Assembly (NCBI GenBank): GCA_019753235.1
Contig: JAIELF010000007.1
Coordinates: 26,081-90,080, forward strand
DNA: 64,000 nt
Reading direction: 5' to 3'
From: a bacterium
GTDB taxonomy: Bacteria; Planctomycetota; Planctomycetia; Kolteriales; Kolteriaceae
Of this stretch, positions 37,102-46,533 are shown piece by piece (positions within the stretch are counted from its first letter, which is position 1; each line of letters begins with the position of its first letter). The position numbers and the translations under genes are program-made. A model generated the notes under the pieces. The model was not told the DNA's origin. It made no database searches and saw only the letters and a program-made list of their open reading frames with translations.

Positions 37102-38736
37102 CTATTTGGTCGGTTTCTGGTCGCTGAGCCTCTCAAAATACTCACGGGCATGATCGCGGTAGTCTGGCGGGATAGGTTGATGCGTGATCGCTTCGTCAGC
37201 CTCGAGACGGGCCGCCGACACCGCTTTGCGAATTTCTTCCTGGGACTGGCCGGCGAAAATCGGGCCGTCCCCTTTCCCCGTAATGAACGACTTCCCTTTT
37301 GTTCCGCCCGAGGCGACTTTCGTTTGCCGAGAGCCGGTCTTATCCTCTTGTTCGGGTCGCGGGCCGGCCCCTTGTCCTCGGCCATTTTCTCCCTGACCCT
37401 TTTCCCCCTGGCCGGCCTGCGACTTCCGACAGACCCCCCCTCGGCACTCGCTCACTTCATCGATCATCTCCGCGAGTGTTTTTCGTTCGGCATCGGTTCT
37501 CGCGAGATCGCGCAGCGTTCGCTCGGCATCGTCCAGACTTTTCTTCAAGTCATCGGACGAGTTCGAACTGGGTGGCGCTAAAGAAGGGGCTTCCCCCGCC
37601 GATGAATCTTTCGATGGACGCAGGTTCTGTGATGATTCTCCCAAAGACTTCGCCAACTGATCCAACTGCTTCAAGTCGGAAGCCTGCTGGGCGAGTTGTT
37701 CCATCGCTTTCTTCGCTTCTTCGGCCGAGAGCCCCTTTTGCAATTCTTTGGCCCGGTCGGCCAAACTAGCCGCCTTCTTGAGTTCGTCCTCAAGCCGTTT
37801 CAATTGCTCGGCCAGTTTCTGCTTCTGCTCGGGATCGATTTTGCCCTCGGCCAACTCCTTCTTGAGCGAGGCGACGGCCTCGGCGGCCTTCTTGAAATCA
37901 CCCTCTCGAAGCGATTGTTGAAGCTTCTGGCCGGGCCCGTCTCCCTCTTTCGATAGACCCGACAACGACCGTTTGATCTTGTCGAGATGTTCGGTGCTCT
38001 CGCGCTTCTGCTCAAGAGTCTGCGTCAGATCGCTCAGCTTCATGGCGGCTTGATCGACGGTTCCCTTCGCATTCTTTTTCATCTCGGCAATCGTCTTTTC
38101 GATCTCGGCGTTGATCGCCGTCAACTCCTCGCCACCACCTTCTTCGACGAGTTCTTTTTTCCGTTCTTTGGCTCTTTGTTCGAGAAGCTTTACTTCGGCT
38201 TGGATTCGCTCTTGTTCCTCACGGGTCGCTTCCTTTCCGATGGCTTGTTTGCTCGACGGAATTGGATCGACACCCATCGCGATCGCGAGATAAATCATCA
38301 CCGGCAGGACAGAGACCCACGCTCGGCGCGGCCATCGCACGGGCAAGGCCGAGGCAACATCGACCGTCTTCACCCGCATCTGTGAATCATGAAGAAGGGC
38401 CTGCGCGGCTGGCTGATCGAGTTCCTCGGGAGAAAGAGCCGCCAGCGTGCTGAGCCGGTCTTTCAGCCCCAGTTTCTGATCAAGCTGACAAGCCGCTTCC
38501 ACTCGCCGAGCCGGCGTCAACCATGTCCACAATGCCGTCAAGATGATGGCCAGGAGAAACGCACTTCCCAGTAAGGCAACTTCCGGAATAGCAAGTCCCA
38601 ATGCCCGATCGAACAGCAGGACCAAGCAAGCCAGCAAGGCGACCGGCATCCAGAGGAGCAGTCCTCTTCCCAGGGAGCGTGTTCCGTCGATTCGACGCTG
38701 CGCTTGGCGAATTTTCTGTTCGATCTCGTCGGGCAT
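37102..38736 (-). CDS. Membrane-anchored coiled-coil protein
   Basis: A 544-residue protein. Two transmembrane segments (about 28-45 and 52-72) are followed by a cytoplasmic-like stretch, a third hydrophobic segment (about 140-155), and then a very long charged coiled coil (about 170-410) full of Glu/Lys heptads. After it come a Ser/Pro/Gly-rich linker with an isolated CRGGVC motif (about residue 437) and a conserved-looking C-terminal tail ending in HAREYFERLSD. The layout resembles DUF4175-type proteins near surface-sensing operons of Planctomycetota. ATG 38736 gives the usual N terminus; the frame is open to 38970. Confidence 0.6.
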   Translation of the reverse strand: MPDEIEQKIRQAQRRIDGTRSLGRGLLLWMPVALLACLVLLFDRALGLAIPEVALLGSAFLLAIILTALWTWLTPARRVEAACQLDQKLGLKDRLSTLAALSPEELDQPAAQALLHDSQMRVKTVDVASALPVRWPRRAWVSVLPVMIYLAIAMGVDPIPSSKQAIGKEATREEQERIQAEVKLLEQRAKERKKELVEEGGGEELTAINAEIEKTIAEMKKNAKGTVDQAAMKLSDLTQTLEQKRESTEHLDKIKRSLSGLSKEGDGPGQKLQQSLREGDFKKAAEAVASLKKELAEGKIDPEQKQKLAEQLKRLEDELKKAASLADRAKELQKGLSAEEAKKAMEQLAQQASDLKQLDQLAKSLGESSQNLRPSKDSSAGEAPSLAPPSSNSSDDLKKSLDDAERTLRDLARTDAERKTLAEMIDEVSECRGGVCRKSQAGQGEKGQGENGRGQGAGPRPEQEDKTGSRQTKVASGGTKGKSFITGKGDGPIFAGQSQEEIRKAVSAARLEADEAITHQPIPPDYRDHAREYFERLSDQKPTK

Positions 38737-39007
38737 GATTTTGTTCCATGGGGTGAAACCGAGAGCCCGTCCTGGACCGCCTCGGCAAGGCCGCTTCTCG
38801 GTCCTTCCTGGGCCTTCTCTGTTCCCAACGCGTGCCGTCGCCACGGCGACGCTGTATCTTAAGTCTCGCATGAATTCGGGAGAAAACAATCGTTCCTCGA
38901 AATCCAACATCGGCGAGCCCGCGGAGAGCGTGGGCCGATCGAGTCGGGGAAGAGGAAAAGACTCAAGCATTTAGCCTGCGAGCGAAGCGTCAAAGGGGGG
39001 GAAAGCG

Positions 39008-40204
39008 ATGCCAACCAACGGAACATTGAATCGAAAACTTCGAATGGGACTCGTCGGTGGAGGGCAGGGCGCCTTCATTGGCCGGGTCCATTCGATTGCG
39101 GCGGTGCTCGACAACCGAGCGGCACTGGTCGCCGGCGCTCTTTCTTCCGACCCTGCCAAGGCGAAGGCGTCGGCCCCGGATTACGATATTCCGGCTGACC
39201 GGGCGTACGGTTCGTTTGAAGAGATGATCTCGAAAGAGAAGGGGTTGCCGGCCGATCAACGGATCGACTTTGTGACCGTGGCGACGCCGAACCATGTCCA
39301 CTTTTCGGTTGCAAAGGCGGCTGTCGAAGCAGGATTCAACGTCATGTGTGACAAGCCCATGACATTCAACTTGGCCGAGGCCGAGGAACTAGCCAAAATC
39401 GTTGAGAAGTCAGACGTCGTTTTTGCCGTCACGCACAATTACACGGGTAACCCTCTCGTCCGACAGGCGCGCGACATGGTGAAGGGGGGCGAGTTCGGCG
39501 AGATTCGCGCGATCCGCTCTCATTACATTCAGGGCTGGTTGAGTTCGCCTCTCGAGAAGGATGGACAGAAGCAGGCAAGTTGGCGAACCGATCCATCGAA
39601 GTCCGGGGCAGCAGGCTGTTTCGGCGACATCGGGACGCACGCGTACAATCTGGCTCGCTTCATTACCGGTTTGCTACCGGAAAAGATCTCCTGTCATTTG
39701 AAGACGTTCGTCGGTGGGAGATCGCTGGACGATTACGGCCACGCCTTGATCGAGTTTGAGGGGGGGGCCTTCGGCACCGTAACCGCGTCGCAGATCACGC
39801 ATGGCCGAGAGAACGACGTTTTCATCGAAGTGGATGGGTCGAAAGGCTCGCTCTATTGGCGACAAGAGAATCCCAATGAACTGTTCGTTCGGCAGAATGG
39901 CAAACCCCATCAGATCTACACCCGCGATCCGAATGCTCCGTTTGCCAGTCCCAACCACGCGGCATCATGCCGAACACCGTCGGGGCATCCCGAGGGTTAC
40001 CTCGAGGCCTTCGCGAACGTCTACAAAGCTGCCTTCGATGACATGGCTCGCCGGGCCAGCGGAGAGAAATTCGACAAGAAAAACACGCTTTATCCGAATA
40101 TCGCCGACGGTGTGGAAGGGATGTACTTCATTCAGCAATCCGTCGAAAGCAGCCAGCAAGGCGGTGCGTGGTTACCGATGAAGCATCCGCTGGCCCGGCG
40201 ATAG
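39008..40204 (+). CDS. Gfo/Idh/MocA-family oxidoreductase
   Basis: A 398-residue NAD(P)-dependent sugar oxidoreductase. The Rossmann motif MGLVGGGQGAFIGRVH is at about residues 14-29. CDKPMTFN stands where most members have EKP, with the catalytic Lys conserved. GDIGTHAYNLARF holds the His expected in the active site, in the GxHxxD-like region. Length is normal. Members oxidise or reduce sugars and inositols, and in Planctomycetota they often accompany DUF1080 proteins. The neighbours do not reveal the substrate. There is no Tat or Sec signal. Confidence 0.88.
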   Translation: MPTNGTLNRKLRMGLVGGGQGAFIGRVHSIAAVLDNRAALVAGALSSDPAKAKASAPDYDIPADRAYGSFEEMISKEKGLPADQRIDFVTVATPNHVHFSVAKAAVEAGFNVMCDKPMTFNLAEAEELAKIVEKSDVVFAVTHNYTGNPLVRQARDMVKGGEFGEIRAIRSHYIQGWLSSPLEKDGQKQASWRTDPSKSGAAGCFGDIGTHAYNLARFITGLLPEKISCHLKTFVGGRSLDDYGHALIEFEGGAFGTVTASQITHGRENDVFIEVDGSKGSLYWRQENPNELFVRQNGKPHQIYTRDPNAPFASPNHAASCRTPSGHPEGYLEAFANVYKAAFDDMARRASGEKFDKKNTLYPNIADGVEGMYFIQQSVESSQQGGAWLPMKHPLARR

Positions 40205-40378
40205 CGGTCGGCCGAGTTTGACTTCTCTAGGGTCTTTGCCGAGCAATGGGTTTGTTCGGTAGTCGATGGGCGTCATGGAGTGTTTCTTTCGTCGCAGAAC
40301 TTGAATTCCGCCAACCAAGTAGGTCGATACCAACCGAGCAAGATGGGAAGGTTTTTCGACACCTGGGGAATTCGCGCC

Positions 40379-41161
40379 ATGATGTCTCGATGTGACGGCC
40401 TTGCTCGGCTGTCGGCAACAATTTTATTCGCCGTCAGTTCCACATCGTGGGGTGGAGGCCCGGCTTCTTCGTTGCCGACGTTGCCGGCCCGCATTCCATC
40501 GACGCGTGCGATGTCGATTCCCTCGCCGATGCGATCCCCGGCGATGCCCATGCAGACGATAAATCCAACGTCATCCCCTTACCGTTTCGCGCGTCAAAGC
40601 GAGCCGGACGTTCGCCCCAGCGAGGCTGCCCCGGCGGCGGAGGGAGCAACCGGTCCCTGCAACGGTGCTCCTTGCCCTCCGTACCTTCGTAACAGGGCAA
40701 ACTGCCCCGGCGTGCAAGCCGATCGAATCCACATGTACAATCGGCAGAACGAGCCGAACTGGTATCGGTACTATCGATGCTGTCAGTACGGCTATCATCC
40801 AACACAGTGGCAGGCGTGGCCCGAGGGTTGGCTTACGTGTCGGCATCCGCAGCCAGGCGAACATCCCTACGACTATCATCCGCCGCGACCGGACCAGAAG
40901 CAGATCGAGCGCGAGCGTCGCCTGATGCAGGAGAACGATCGTCGAGATCGTGAAACGCCTGAAACATTGGATGGGCCGGCCCCTCAACGCGATGATTCGA
41001 GGCCAGAAGATTCTGTTCCGCCGAAGCTGGTTCCTCCGACCAATTCGACGGCACCACCGCCGACCGCGGGCCCTGAAGTTCCGCCGGCGAGCCCGGTTCC
41101 AGGTGTTGTTCCGGAAGTTCCGCCGAGCGTCGATCCTCTACCGATGCCTATGCCTTACTGA
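40379..41161 (+). CDS. Secreted Pro-rich protein with YGYxPTxW motif
   Basis: A 260-residue exported protein. A signal peptide (about 1-22) is followed by a Pro/Ser-rich segment, a Cys-containing part (about 95-115) and the core YRCCQYGYHPTQWQAWPEGW (about 134-153). This core is a Trp/Tyr motif I have repeatedly seen only in planctomycete secreted proteins (from memory). A charged helix and a Pro-rich tail (PPxxPxxP repeats, from about 200) follow. ATG 40379 gives the signal peptide at the N terminus; the frame is open to 40280. It may act at the cell surface, and its role is unknown. Confidence 0.6.
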   Translation: MMSRCDGLARLSATILFAVSSTSWGGGPASSLPTLPARIPSTRAMSIPSPMRSPAMPMQTINPTSSPYRFARQSEPDVRPSEAAPAAEGATGPCNGAPCPPYLRNRANCPGVQADRIHMYNRQNEPNWYRYYRCCQYGYHPTQWQAWPEGWLTCRHPQPGEHPYDYHPPRPDQKQIERERRLMQENDRRDRETPETLDGPAPQRDDSRPEDSVPPKLVPPTNSTAPPPTAGPEVPPASPVPGVVPEVPPSVDPLPMPMPY

Positions 41162-41513
41162 CCCGGTTAACAGACGAGAAAGCGACCTTTTGGAAAGGCC
41201 TCGGGGCTCAATTCGTCCAAGGAATCGGCCTCGATCGCCCTTTTTCGTCTCTTCTTTTCCTTTTGAAAGCTGGATCCCGCTCGGCCTACCTTCCCCTTTC
41301 GAAGAGGCGTTGACATTAGCGGGGCATGCGATGGGGGGTTACCGTCTCCTCTTTCGCATTGAGAATTCTCCTATCTAAAGCTGCGTGGGACACGTATAGG
41401 TGTCGTTGTCTCCTCGGGAGTTTTCCGCGGGGAATTTCTTCCCGGAAGTGTGATGCCTTTCGCTCTTCAGGCAGTGGCCAGTAAACCACCAAACCCAAAT
41501 GGGAGTGGAAAAC
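41162..41513. other. Intergenic region upstream of msrA
   Basis: These 352 bp contain no plausible gene. The right part holds alternating TTCC/GGAA blocks listed at 41423-41447. A small CCTTT-tgg-AAAGG hairpin occurs near 41190 but has no T tract. Confidence 0.45.
41423..41447. promoter_or_regulatory. Alternating TTCC/GGAA inverted repeats
   Basis: TTCC-gcgg-GGAA-tttc-TTCC-c-GGAA places two symmetric elements in tandem and allows a GGGAA-tttc-TTCCC hairpin. It lies 67 bases before the msrA start and could be an operator or leader structure. Confidence 0.3.
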
Positions 41514-42215
41514 ATGAATCGTCGATTAGTGATCGGACTGGGGCTTGCCGTGGCTGGCCTGGGTTGGTGGGGTCTGCGAGCCGGCGGACTCGACACGGCC
41601 GAGAATCTGGAAAAGCGGCGAGAAGAGGTATTTCAAGCAAAGGACCAACCGATGACCGAGCAGCCGAGCGAGAACGCCGACAAGAAGGAGGCGACCGCGA
41701 CTTTTGCAGGGGGATGTTTCTGGTGCACGGAAGCCGTCTTTCTGCAGTTGAAGGGGGTCAAGTCGGTCGTCTCGGGGTACATCGGAGGTCGGCTGAAGAA
41801 CCCGACCTATGAACAGGTTTGTAGCGGCGCGACCGGCCACGCCGAGGCGATTCAGATCAAGTACGATCCGAGCCTTGTCTCGTACGTCGACTTGCTTGAG
41901 GTCTTCTGGAGCACTCATGACCCCACGACGCTGAATCGACAGGGGAACGACGTTGGGACTCAATATCGGTCGGCTGTCTTCTATCACGATGAAGAGCAAC
42001 ACAAACTGGCCGAGACCTACAAGGAAAAACTCGAACAAGCCAAGGCGTTTTCGCAGCCGATCGTCACTACCTTCGAGCCTGCCAGCACCTTTTACCCGGC
42101 AGAGAAGTACCACCAGGATTACTTCAACCAGAACCCGAACCAGGGATACTGTGCGGTGATGATCCGCCCCAAGGTGGACAAAGTGCGCAAGGTGTTTCAT
42201 GACAAGGTGAAGTGA
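41514..42215 (+). CDS. msrA: Peptide-methionine (S)-S-oxide reductase, membrane-anchored or exported
   Basis: A 233-residue enzyme that repairs oxidised methionine in proteins. The active-site motif GGCFWC has catalytic Cys68; GTQYRSAVFY and EKYHQDYF are typical. An extra N-terminal segment (about residues 4-24, VIGLGLAVAGLGWWG) is a signal peptide or membrane anchor, so the enzyme should act outside the cytoplasm. ATG 41514 is preferred over 41499 because GGGAG is correctly spaced before it. A conserved resolving Cys occurs as NQGYC near the end. No msrB is fused or adjacent. Confidence 0.93.
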   Translation: MNRRLVIGLGLAVAGLGWWGLRAGGLDTAENLEKRREEVFQAKDQPMTEQPSENADKKEATATFAGGCFWCTEAVFLQLKGVKSVVSGYIGGRLKNPTYEQVCSGATGHAEAIQIKYDPSLVSYVDLLEVFWSTHDPTTLNRQGNDVGTQYRSAVFYHDEEQHKLAETYKEKLEQAKAFSQPIVTTFEPASTFYPAEKYHQDYFNQNPNQGYCAVMIRPKVDKVRKVFHDKVK

Positions 42216-42290
42216 CTTTTCAACGATAAGCGGCTCGGACTCACCTAGATTTCCTTAGCAAGACCCTTTTGCCTAGCCTCGATATCTACC

Positions 42291-42319
42291 TTGTCCAGAA
42301 TAATCCCCGGTGCTATTTT
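42291..42319 (+). promoter_or_regulatory. Weak candidate promoter of the glycosyltransferase/pgs operon
   Basis: TTGTCC (42291-42296) and TATTTT (42314-42319) are separated by 17 bases, each with four of six consensus positions. They lie 128 bases before the first gene of the operon. Confidence 0.25.
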
Positions 42320-42446
42320 CCCGCGGGCGCGAGATCGTCGATGCGATCTCCGGCCAGTCGCGGACGAATGCCAACCCAGGGTAGGCATGGGTGCGGACGA
42401 CTGGCCCGCCAGCGCGTAAAGGATCGCACGTCAGGCGGGAGTACAC

Positions 42447-43445
42447 ATGGACGTCGTTGCTCTCGTCCAAGGGCGAGATCACGCTTCCACGCGATACCGA
42501 CTTCTTCAGTTCGCCGACTTGTTCGTGCGGCGAGGATTACGGCTGCAGATCGAACCAATCGCCCGCAGCTGGTCGGCGCGACTTCGACAAATCAATCAAG
42601 ATCGTCGCCATCAAGTCGTCTTCATTCAGCGAAAACTTCTTCCTGTTTGGCAAACGCTACTTCTGCGTCGGCGCGTCGGAAAGCTTATCTACGATTTCGA
42701 CGATGCCGTCTTCTTGCATGATTCGAACCATCCCGATGGGCTCGATAGCATTACGCGTCGGCTCCGCTTCCGAGCGATCGTTCGCTCGGCCGACGTCCTA
42801 TTGGCGGGTAACCACTACCTCGCCGATCAGGCTCGCGAGTACACCCGCAACGAGAAAATCGAAATCGTTCCGACCTGTGTCGATCCAAACATCTATCCCG
42901 CGGCCTTGCATGTCGATCGACAGCCGACACGAATGGTCTGGATCGGTTCGTCCAGCACACTCGCGTCGCTCGAACGGGCGAGTTCGATTCTTGAAGGGAT
43001 CGGCGAATCGATTCCGGGTACCGAACTTCGAGTGATCTGTGATCGCTTTCCTCGCTTCAGACACTTGCGGGTAGAAGACTGCCCCTGGAGGGCTGGCCAG
43101 GAACCGGAAGAACTTCGTTCCAGCGATATCGGTTTGAGTTGGATGCCCGACGACCGATGGAGTTCGGGTAAGTGTGGACTAAAGGTCTTGCAATACATGG
43201 CCGCGGGGCTCCCCGTGATCGCCAACCCGGTTGGAATTCATCGCGAGATCATTGACGAGCCGTTCGGATTTCTGCCCGAAACGAAGGAAGATTGGCTCGA
43301 TTCTGTCAGCAAGCTGTCGCGAGATTCTGCTCTTCGTCGGCAGATGGGTCACGCCGGTCGCGAGGCCATCCGAACGCGCTTCGCGATCGATCGTTGGGGG
43401 CCTGTGATTGCCGACCGATTAGTCGATGCCGGTCGCGCCCTATGA
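42447..43445 (+). CDS. Glycosyltransferase (GT4-like)
   Basis: A 332-residue cytoplasmic enzyme. The C-terminal half has the GT-B donor-binding pattern: SSGKCGLKVLQYMAAGLPVI followed by ANPVGIHREII, with Lys and Glu-type residues in the expected places. The first half contains KLIYDFDDAVFLHD and AGNHYLADQARE, known from family 4 enzymes acting on surface polysaccharide precursors. The sugar is unknown. ATG 42447 has GGGAG 5 bases upstream. Its stop overlaps the next start as ATGA, so translation is coupled to the tandem-kinase gene. Confidence 0.82.
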   Translation: MDVVALVQGRDHASTRYRLLQFADLFVRRGLRLQIEPIARSWSARLRQINQDRRHQVVFIQRKLLPVWQTLLLRRRVGKLIYDFDDAVFLHDSNHPDGLDSITRRLRFRAIVRSADVLLAGNHYLADQAREYTRNEKIEIVPTCVDPNIYPAALHVDRQPTRMVWIGSSSTLASLERASSILEGIGESIPGTELRVICDRFPRFRHLRVEDCPWRAGQEPEELRSSDIGLSWMPDDRWSSGKCGLKVLQYMAAGLPVIANPVGIHREIIDEPFGFLPETKEDWLDSVSKLSRDSALRRQMGHAGREAIRTRFAIDRWGPVIADRLVDAGRAL

Positions 43446-45160
43446 GTGCCTCCCTCGATCCTTTCGAGATCTTCTACCTTCGCCGAACTCTTTGGAGCGT
43501 CGTTCGCGATTATCGAAACCTCTTATTCGATCAGGCAGGTCTTCGACTCAAAGAGTGGATTCACATCGGCGCCGCCGAGGTCATTAAGCAAGGGGCCGGC
43601 CGAGCCATCTACCATGTCCGGCAACCGCACGGCGAGTTCTATGTCAAGCACTTCCGGCCCGCGTCCCGGCTTCGCTCGGTTCACCAGCGTTTTCGACGAG
43701 ATCGAGCTGAAAAAGAGTTTGATGTCGCGAGACTGATGCTTTCGCACGGGATCCCAACGGTTCGGCCCTTAGCGCTGGGGGAGAAGCGACAGCTCGGGAT
43801 GCTTTCCGAGTCGTACCTGGTGACGGAGGCTTCGCCCAATCATCAAACGCTCTTCGAATTAGTCGAGTTAGAGCATCGCGTTCCAAACAGCATGACCACG
43901 CGAGATCGTCAATGCCTCACACGTGATCTCGCAGCCTTGACTGCGTCGTTGCATGCCAAGGGACTCGAACATCGAGATCTACACGAACGCAACATCATTG
44001 TCGAGCGGGCCCATTCTCCCTCCGAAGCAGGCTCGCCGTTTCAACTTCGAATTCTCGATCTGCACGAACTACGTCAACATCGCGAGTTAAACTGGCAACA
44101 GACACTGCATGAACTCTCTCGTCTGGGTCGATACTTTTCGATTCGCTCGCGGCGGACGGATCGGCTTCGGTTTCTCCATCGCTATGCGAAGGAACGCGGT
44201 TGGACCCGAGAGGAGATTCGCGAGCGGGCACGTTGCATTGAAGCCGAGGTGATCGATTCTCGCGCGAACTTCTGGCGACGGCGAGATCTGCGCCCTGCCT
44301 GGCGAAGTTCGTTGGTTCGAAAGGACGATCCGTCCGGGGCTATCTGGTCGCAATCCTTCCCTTCCGACGAAGCTCGTACCTTTACGGCCCAACCAAAACA
44401 ATGGTTGGCGGATCGATTGGTTCATTGGTGGAAGCAGAGCCGAACGACACAAGTGGCCGAGGCTTCGCTTACGCGCTTCGACGAGGTCGCGGGTGATGCC
44501 GTGATCGTCAAACGATACGTCTACCATCCACTTCGCGAATGGATTGCGTCGATGCTTCGAGATAACCCCGCGACCCGAGCTTGGCGAAATGGTTGGTCGC
44601 TTCGGATTCGCGAGATCGCCACTCCCGAGCCGTTGCTTCTGCTTCATCGGCGACGTTGGGGTTTCCTTGTCGAATCGTTTCTGATCACGCAGCGAGTCGA
44701 ACAAGGTCAACCAATCGATCAATATCTTTCTCATCGGTGCCAAGAACTCTCGATCAACGATCGGTCACGATTTGTTCGCTCATTTATCGACGAGGTCGGA
44801 CAGACGCTTCGCCGTATGCACGAGCGCGGCGTGACGCATCCGGATTTGAAGGCGACGAACCTGCTGGTATCGACCCATCGAGCAGAAGATTCACGGCCGA
44901 GGTTGACGTTTATTGATCTGGACGGGGTGCAGACTTGGCAGCGGATTCCCGAGCCTGAAATGATTCAAAACCTCGCTCGATTTGCCGTCGGATTTCGGAA
45001 TCATCCGGAACTGACGCGATCGGATCGGGTCCGGTTTCTGCGAGCGTACCTGGGTCATTTTCGGTTCCGATCGACCTGGAAGGCTCTCTGGCGAAAGCTG
45101 GCCGACTGGGGGGAAAGAAAGGTAAAGCGGAATCGCCGAAGAGGCCGATTCCTCGCCTAA
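43442..45160 (+). CDS. Tandem WaaP/InaA-type (lipopolysaccharide-kinase-like) protein with two kinase domains
   Basis: A 572-residue cytoplasmic protein with two complete kinase-like domains. Domain 1 (about 45-290) shows a GAGRAIYHV loop, Lys69 (FYVKHF), the catalytic loop HRDLHERN (residues 177-184) and a metal Asp206 (LDLH). Domain 2 (about 345-560) has Lys357 (VIVKRY), HPDLKATN (466-473) and Asp492 (IDLD). Single-domain relatives (WaaP, InaA, KdkA) phosphorylate lipid A-core sugars. It starts inside the previous stop (ATGA at 43442). The pgs genes follow, which suggests a role in building a surface polymer. Confidence 0.8.
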   Translation: MSASLDPFEIFYLRRTLWSVVRDYRNLLFDQAGLRLKEWIHIGAAEVIKQGAGRAIYHVRQPHGEFYVKHFRPASRLRSVHQRFRRDRAEKEFDVARLMLSHGIPTVRPLALGEKRQLGMLSESYLVTEASPNHQTLFELVELEHRVPNSMTTRDRQCLTRDLAALTASLHAKGLEHRDLHERNIIVERAHSPSEAGSPFQLRILDLHELRQHRELNWQQTLHELSRLGRYFSIRSRRTDRLRFLHRYAKERGWTREEIRERARCIEAEVIDSRANFWRRRDLRPAWRSSLVRKDDPSGAIWSQSFPSDEARTFTAQPKQWLADRLVHWWKQSRTTQVAEASLTRFDEVAGDAVIVKRYVYHPLREWIASMLRDNPATRAWRNGWSLRIREIATPEPLLLLHRRRWGFLVESFLITQRVEQGQPIDQYLSHRCQELSINDRSRFVRSFIDEVGQTLRRMHERGVTHPDLKATNLLVSTHRAEDSRPRLTFIDLDGVQTWQRIPEPEMIQNLARFAVGFRNHPELTRSDRVRFLRAYLGHFRFRSTWKALWRKLADWGERKVKRNRRRGRFLA

Positions 45161-45300
45161 AAATGCCCGTCGATCACCTGCCTAAGCTCGCGGTTGATGA
45201 TGCTCTTTTCTCGTTTCACCCCTTAAGGCAAGATTTCGGCACTGCCGGCTTGGCTGGGTCATCCACGCGTCGGCCGGGGTTCCTCGATCGACCAACAACT

Positions 45301-46533
45301 ATGAGACACGGTACGGTGATAGATCCCCTGACCACACTTCTCGGCATCACGTCGTTGCTGGCCGGGCTCGGAGGAGCCGAGGCGTTCGTGCATCGTCGAC
45401 GACTTGCGCAGATCCCCACTCGTGTTCATGTCAATGGGACGCGAGGAAAATCAAGCGTCACGCGATTGATCGCGGCAGGCTTTCGTGCCGGTGGCCGACG
45501 CACGTGCGCGAAGACAACGGGGACATTGGCACGGATGATCTTTCCCGATGGCGAAGAGTTCCCCGTCCTTCGCACCGGCCGAGCCAACGTGATCGAACAA
45601 GTCCGGATTGTCGAGACTGCCGTCGCCGTCGGTGCAGAGTCCCTCGTTGTCGAGTGCATGGCCCTGCAGCCGGCATATCAGTGGCTGAGTGAATCGAAGC
45701 TCGTCCGAGCGACGATCGGCGTCATCACTAACGCTCGCGAAGACCACCTTGAAGTGATGGGGCCCACGGAAGAAGATGTCGCGCTGGCGCTTTGTGGGAT
45801 GGTGCCTATACGAGGCCAACTCTTCACGGCCGAGCAAAGACATCTCTCCATCATCGAGCAAGCATGCCGAGATCGTCGAACCCAACTTCATGCTCTCCCG
45901 CGTGAACAGATCGACGCCGTCACCGACGAAGAGATGTCCGGATTCAAGTATGTCGAGCATCGCGAGAATGTCGCGTTGGCTCTTTCGGTCTGTCGCCATG
46001 TGGGGATCGCGCGTCGGGTGGCGCTCGAGGGAATGTGGAGCGCGCAGCCCGATCCAGGAGTCTTGACCGAGCATTCGCTGGACTTCTTTGGTCGACGAAT
46101 TGTGTTCTTCAACGGATTCGCGGCCAACGATCCAGAATCGACGGAGCGACTGTGGAACTTGGCGATCGATCGTTATCCAAGGCTTTCTCGACGCTTGGCG
46201 GTTTTCAATTGTCGCCATGATCGACCGGAACGATCGGTGCAGCTGGCGAAGTCGGCGGCTCGTTGGAAGCCGGCGGATCGGTACGTATTGATCGGCTCAG
46301 GGACTTACCTATTCGCTAACCATGCCGTCAAAGCGGGGATCGATCCGATGCGGTTGGTTCTGGCTGATCAGCGTCCGGTCGACGAGCTGTTCGAAATCAT
46401 CATTGACCAGTGCGAGAGGTCGGCCCTTGTCATGGGCATGGGAAACATCGGCGGACCAGGCTTGGACTTGGTTCGCTACTTTCGGAATCGCAGCGCGGTT
46501 CGGCCGGCTGCCTTGTACGCGGAGACCGCATGA
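45301..46533 (+). CDS. pgsB: Poly-gamma-glutamate synthase ligase subunit
   Basis: A 410-residue ATP-dependent amide ligase of the Mur-ligase superfamily that elongates poly-gamma-glutamate. A hydrophobic N-terminal segment (about 9-28) anchors it. The P-loop HVNGTRGKSS has Lys50. Further Mur-ligase-like segments are VVECMALQPAYQW, GVITNAREDHLEVMG and the late ALVMGMGNIGGPGLD. ATG 45301 gives the typical PgsB/CapB length; the frame is open back to 45163, just after the kinase stop. The stop overlaps the pgsC start (ATGA). No pgsA/capA gene is in the window. Confidence 0.9.
   Translation: MRHGTVIDPLTTLLGITSLLAGLGGAEAFVHRRRLAQIPTRVHVNGTRGKSSVTRLIAAGFRAGGRRTCAKTTGTLARMIFPDGEEFPVLRTGRANVIEQVRIVETAVAVGAESLVVECMALQPAYQWLSESKLVRATIGVITNAREDHLEVMGPTEEDVALALCGMVPIRGQLFTAEQRHLSIIEQACRDRRTQLHALPREQIDAVTDEEMSGFKYVEHRENVALALSVCRHVGIARRVALEGMWSAQPDPGVLTEHSLDFFGRRIVFFNGFAANDPESTERLWNLAIDRYPRLSRRLAVFNCRHDRPERSVQLAKSAARWKPADRYVLIGSGTYLFANHAVKAGIDPMRLVLADQRPVDELFEIIIDQCERSALVMGMGNIGGPGLDLVRYFRNRSAVRPAALYAETA

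Noticed and set aside
45163..45300. Longer N terminus for PgsB
   Set aside because: It would add 46 residues not typical of the family, and there is no ribosome site before 45163. The start at 45301 is also weakly supported, so this is a judgement.
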